A DNA stretch of 64,000 nucleotides from contig OY764903.1 of NCBI GenBank assembly GCA_963668605.1, positions 6,138,001 through 6,202,000 of the forward strand, written 5' to 3'. Within the stretch, counting starts at the first letter, position 1; each line of letters begins with the position of its first letter. The stretch is from G963668605 sp963668605. Its GTDB lineage: Bacteria; Acidobacteriota; Terriglobia; Bryobacterales; Bryobacteraceae. The notes under the pieces were generated by a model. It did not search any database. It was given only the letters and a program-made list of their open reading frames with translations, and was not told the origin of the DNA. The translations under genes and the position numbers were made by a program. Positions 61,124 to 64,000 of the stretch are shown in pieces.

Positions 61124-62542
61124 TTAGCCGACCAACTCGTCGAGAAGACTGCCGTCCGCGCCGACCAGTTCGATTTGCAGCGGCATCCGTCCCAGCGCGT
61201 GCGTCGAACAACTCAGGCATGGATCGTAGGCGCGCACTACGGCCGAGACGCGATTCAGCATGCCCTCCTGAAGCTTGTTGCCGTCGATGAAATGCTTGCT
61301 GACCTGTTCTATGCTTCGATTGATCGCCAGATTGTTGTGTCCCGTGGCGATAATCAGGTTGGCCCACACGATGGCGCCCTGCTCGTTCACCTTGTAGTGA
61401 TGGATCAGGATGCCGCGCGGCGCCTCCGCGATGCCGACGCCCTCGAGCGCGTTCACACCTGCCTGGGCGCGAACGTGTTTGTCGAGGATCACCGGATCGT
61501 CGAGCAGCGTTTCCATACGTTCCAGCGCGTAGATCGTTTCGATCAGGCGCGCGTAGTGGAAATGGAATGCACTCTGCACCACCTTGCCGAAGCGTTGATG
61601 GTATTCCTTGAATTCAACGTCGGCCTCGGGTGTGCCGCAAGAGTCGGCCGCATTGAGCCGCGCGAGCGGGCCGACGCGATAGACGCCATCGGGGAAGCCC
61701 AGGGGTTTGAAGTACGGCGCCTTGAGATAGGAGTCCGGCATCGACGCTTCGCCGATGAACTTCTGGTAATCGCGCGGGCGCTCGACGACAGCGGCGATGT
61801 TGCCCTCGGCGTCCTTGAATCGAATCGTCCCGTCGTAAAGTTGCAGGCGGCCGCGGGCATCGACAAGCCCAGCGTACATGGAGGGCGCGTTGCCGAACGT
61901 CGCGATCTCTTCCTCAAAGCTATCCACCACGCCTTTGAAGAACTTCAGCGTGCGCCGCGCGATGGCTTTCGCCAAGGGCAATTCGCTTAGGATGCAGTCG
62001 CGCACATCCTCGGAGAGCGGTTCGTTGACGCCTCCGGGTACGGTCCAGGATGGATGAACGCGTTCCTTCGCGAGGCGCTCGATCACCTGCTGCCCGAACT
62101 TGCGCAAGGCGATTCCGTCGCGTGCGATTTCAGGATGTTTCTCCAGAATCCCGAGCACGTTGCGCTGCGCCGGATCCGAGTCCATTCCGAGCAACAAATC
62201 CGGCGCGGAGAGATGGAAGAAGCTCAGCGCGTGGGATTGCACGAACTGGCCGCAGTGCAGCAGTTCGCGCAATTTTGCCGCGGCTTCCGGAATTTGCACG
62301 GCCATGATGGCGTCGCAGGCTTTGACCGACGCCAGCAGATGGCTGATCGGACAGATGCCACAGATTCGCGCGGTGATTGAGGGCATCTCATAGTACGGCC
62401 GGCCCTCGGTGAATTTCTCGAAACCGCGCACCTGTGTCACGTGAAAGTGCGTGTCGGCCACTTTGCCTTCCGGATTCAGGCGAATCGTGATTTTCGCGTG
62501 TCCTTCAATACGGGTGACGGGATTGATAGTGATTGTTTTCAT
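61124..62542 (-). CDS. hoxH: NiFe hydrogenase large subunit HoxH (group 3d type)
   Basis: The 472-residue subunit holds the NiFe site. L1 is RICGICPISH (C61, C64) and L2 is DPCLSCSTH (C442, C445). A 24-residue tail after H448 is expected to be cleaved by the HoxW-type endopeptidase. The VTRIEGHAKI start and the overall length agree with bidirectional NAD-linked hydrogenases. It catalyses reversible H2 oxidation coupled to NAD(P) through HoxFU. It follows hoxY by 15 bases. Maturation genes are not in the window. Confidence 0.95.
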   Translation of the reverse strand: MKTITINPVTRIEGHAKITIRLNPEGKVADTHFHVTQVRGFEKFTEGRPYYEMPSITARICGICPISHLLASVKACDAIMAVQIPEAAAKLRELLHCGQFVQSHALSFFHLSAPDLLLGMDSDPAQRNVLGILEKHPEIARDGIALRKFGQQVIERLAKERVHPSWTVPGGVNEPLSEDVRDCILSELPLAKAIARRTLKFFKGVVDSFEEEIATFGNAPSMYAGLVDARGRLQLYDGTIRFKDAEGNIAAVVERPRDYQKFIGEASMPDSYLKAPYFKPLGFPDGVYRVGPLARLNAADSCGTPEADVEFKEYHQRFGKVVQSAFHFHYARLIETIYALERMETLLDDPVILDKHVRAQAGVNALEGVGIAEAPRGILIHHYKVNEQGAIVWANLIIATGHNNLAINRSIEQVSKHFIDGNKLQEGMLNRVSAVVRAYDPCLSCSTHALGRMPLQIELVGADGSLLDELVG

Positions 62543-62557
62543 CTTGTTTTCCTCGCG

Positions 62558-63088
62558 TCAGCCGAACTTCACTTTCGAGCCCAGTTCCGGCTTGCGTCCT
62601 TCAAGTAGTTCCAGCACCACGAACGCGATGGCGTCCGCTTTCGGCGGGCAGCCCGGCACGTGCAGATCCACCTTGACGGCCTCATGCACCGGGATGGCAT
62701 GCTTGAGCAGCGCAGGCACGCCTTCGGTGGGTACGCAGGCCTGCGCCTGCACGCCTTCCGCGTAAATGGAATGCAGCAATTTTTTCACTGGAATCGAGTT
62801 GCGCATCGCAGGCACATTGCTGGTCACCGCGCAATCGCCCAGCGCGACGATCATCTTGCTGCGGCTGCGAATCAACTGGATCAGCTTCAGGTCAGACTGG
62901 CTGCTGACCGCGCCCTCCACCAACGTCACGTCGACGCCTTCGGGAAACTCCTGCGCATCGACGAGCGGCCCATACACCAGATCCACTTTCTTTGCGACCA
63001 CAACCAACGCTTCGTCGATGTCGAGCAGCGACATATGGCAGCCGGCACAACCGTCGAGCCACACCGTAGCGAGTTTGATCTTGCTCAT
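62558..63088 (-). CDS. hoxY: NiFe hydrogenase small subunit HoxY
   Basis: The 176-residue protein begins KLATVWLDGCAGCHMSLLDID with C14 and C17, then VALGDCAVTSNV and VPGCPPKADA, which together ligate the proximal 4Fe-4S cluster. The short form without medial and distal clusters is typical of group 3d. It passes electrons from HoxH to HoxU. Its ATG overlaps the hoxU stop, so translation is coupled. The EGVDVTLVEGAV segment is highly characteristic of HoxY. Confidence 0.95.
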   Translation of the reverse strand: MSKIKLATVWLDGCAGCHMSLLDIDEALVVVAKKVDLVYGPLVDAQEFPEGVDVTLVEGAVSSQSDLKLIQLIRSRSKMIVALGDCAVTSNVPAMRNSIPVKKLLHSIYAEGVQAQACVPTEGVPALLKHAIPVHEAVKVDLHVPGCPPKADAIAFVVLELLEGRKPELGSKVKFG

Positions 63089-63795
63089 TGGCGGCCTCCT
63101 CTTTCCGACATCAGCCGGCTGACCCGGTCGTTGTGCTTGACCATCTCCTCCACAGCGAAGCCTTTCTCGGCGAGCGCGCCCGTGGGACACACATTCACGC
63201 ACTTCCCGCAACTGGTGCAGTTTTGCGATTCGCCCCAAGGCTGGTTCAATTCCGAAATCAGGCGCGAGCCGACGCCGCGCGCTCCGATCTCAAACACACG
63301 TGCGCCCTCTACCTCGTCGCAGACCCGCACGCAGCGCGTGCACAGGATGCAGCGGTTGTGGTCAAGCACGAAGCGGCCGTGCGAGGTGTCGATCGGCCAG
63401 CGTGGATAGCTATAGGTGAAGCGCACGTTCGTCACACCGAACTTCTGCGCGAGTCCCTGCAATTCGCAGTTGCCGTTTGAGACGCACACCGCGCAAACAT
63501 GATTGCGCTCTGCGAAGAGCAGTTCGAGAGCGATGCGGCGGTACGTCTGGAGCTTCTGCGAGTTCGTGTTGACGGACATGCCGTCCTGCACCGGCGTTGT
63601 GCAGGCCGGCAGCAGACGGTTGATGCCGGCGACTTCGACTATGCACAGGCGGCAGGCGCCGACCGCGCTGAGTCCCTCCATGTAGCACAAAGCCGGGATA
63701 TATTTGCTGTTGGCGCGCGCCGCTTCGAGAATGCTCTGACCCTCCGTCGCGCTGACGTACTCTCCGTCTATTCGTATGGAAATTTTCTGAGGCAC
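63085..63795 (-). CDS. hoxU: Hydrogenase/diaphorase Fe-S subunit HoxU
   Basis: The 236-residue protein is NuoG-N-terminal-like. A 2Fe-2S ferredoxin domain (ALCYMEGLSAVGACRLC) comes first, then a His-Cys 4Fe-4S motif around HVCAVCVSNGNCELQ. Two 4Fe-4S clusters in RCILCTRCVRVCDE and CTSCGKCVNVCPTGAL complete it. It links HoxY to the flavin subunit HoxF. The start is a GTG at 63795 with AAGGAG nine bases upstream; that site overlaps the end of the preceding gene. Confidence 0.94.
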   Translation of the reverse strand: MPQKISIRIDGEYVSATEGQSILEAARANSKYIPALCYMEGLSAVGACRLCIVEVAGINRLLPACTTPVQDGMSVNTNSQKLQTYRRIALELLFAERNHVCAVCVSNGNCELQGLAQKFGVTNVRFTYSYPRWPIDTSHGRFVLDHNRCILCTRCVRVCDEVEGARVFEIGARGVGSRLISELNQPWGESQNCTSCGKCVNVCPTGALAEKGFAVEEMVKHNDRVSRLMSERGGRQ

Positions 63796-63808
63796 GGCAA
63801 TCGCTCCT

Positions 63809-64000
63809 TTATAAATGGTCCCCGTTCCGGATGTCGCAGCGCAGGCAGCGTCCGGTCTCTTCCATCGCCTCCACCGCGCTGAGGCCGACGGTCGATTCCT
63901 GGAATGTCAGAACTCGCAACTCGGGCGAGATCTCAGTCACGGCGTGACGCCGCGCCTGGCTGTGATGCGACGCCGTCGTGTTGTCGATCTCAAAGGCGGG
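63809..64000 (-). CDS. C-terminal end of an upstream Fe-S subunit (RCLRCD tail), partial
   Basis: The last 63 codons of a minus-strand gene run in from beyond the window. The tail includes LTFQESTVGLSAVEAMEETGRCLRCDIRNGD. A Glu-Ala-x-x-x-x-x-RCLRCD ending is seen in GltD-like and some NuoF/HoxF-like Fe-S flavoproteins, where CxxC helps bind a cluster. Directly upstream of hoxU, the expected gene is the HoxF diaphorase subunit or a fused flavoprotein. This is inference from position and a short motif. Confidence 0.6.
   Translation of the reverse strand, partial: PAFEIDNTTASHHSQARRHAVTEISPELRVLTFQESTVGLSAVEAMEETGRCLRCDIRNGDHL

Noticed and set aside
1..64000. CRISPR arrays, tRNA and rRNA genes
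   Set aside because: I looked for regularly spaced direct repeats, T-loop sequences such as GGTTCGAATCC and conserved rRNA blocks while reading both strands and saw none. A tRNAscan-SE or Infernal run would be decisive.

Overview
The window is high-GC and densely coded, with a gene set that fits an Acidobacteriota genome of the Solibacter/Bryobacter type. This taxonomic call is inference. It rests on sulfatases with Tat-like leaders, a GH95 fucosidase, a heparinase II/III-type lyase, YncE/phosphoesterase fusions, a non-cyanobacterial Kai cluster, a group 3d NiFe hydrogenase, and a dispersed palindromic repeat whose spurious translation resembles short hypothetical proteins I recall from Solibacter. 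No rRNA, tRNA or CRISPR array was seen.

Layout. 1-2.9 kb: two divergent sulfatases separated by a 114-bp palindromic repeat. 2.9-5.6 kb: a NarL-type histidine kinase, its response regulator, and a shortened receiver-only copy of the regulator. 5.7-8.0 kb: a GT2 glycosyltransferase and a GT-C-like membrane protein. 8.4-12.5 kb: a tightly overlapping kaiC-kaiB-kaiB-PAS kinase operon. 12.9-15.7 kb: hrcA-grpE-dnaJ. 15.6-20.9 kb (minus): dxr-rseP-YncE/phosphoesterase. 21.1-34 kb: mixed metabolism, namely a beta-hydroxyacid dehydrogenase, a 2-hydroxyacid dehydrogenase, a PLP enzyme, a CPBP protease, a molybdopterin-binding protein, DctA, ALDH7, a pseudouridine synthase, a tagaturonate epimerase-like protein, an HI0933-type flavoprotein and dCMP deaminase. 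34-36.8 kb: an exported protein, thiG, a second copy of the palindromic repeat, and rodZ. 36.9-43.4 kb: a coupled GT2, methyltransferase, methyltransferase, M28 peptidase and GH95 run, followed by a cupin remnant and a tiny CxxCH protein. 43.4-51.4 kb: an NfrB-like glycosyltransferase, a heparinase-like lyase and two tandem membrane paralogues. 51.4-55 kb: BrkB, uvrB and a DUF2520-like protein. 55.05-56.89 kb: an ISKra4-family insertion sequence. 57-61 kb: YtxH, a coiled-coil membrane protein, a CpsB-type PHP phosphatase and an M1 peptidase. 61.1-64 kb (minus): hoxH, hoxY, hoxU and the end of a further Fe-S subunit that runs off the window.

The most interesting region is the Kai-like operon. 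It has a double-domain KaiC with a Ser-Ser pair at the autophosphorylation site and an added C-terminal coiled coil. Two different KaiB proteins follow. The last gene is a PAS-containing sensor kinase whose phosphoacceptor His is replaced by Gln while its ATPase motifs are intact. No kaiA is present. Other points worth checking are the dispersed palindrome family, the A8 slippage site and promoter-dyad in the IS, the Ser-to-Cys change in the Dxr substrate site, and a structured element upstream of dxr.
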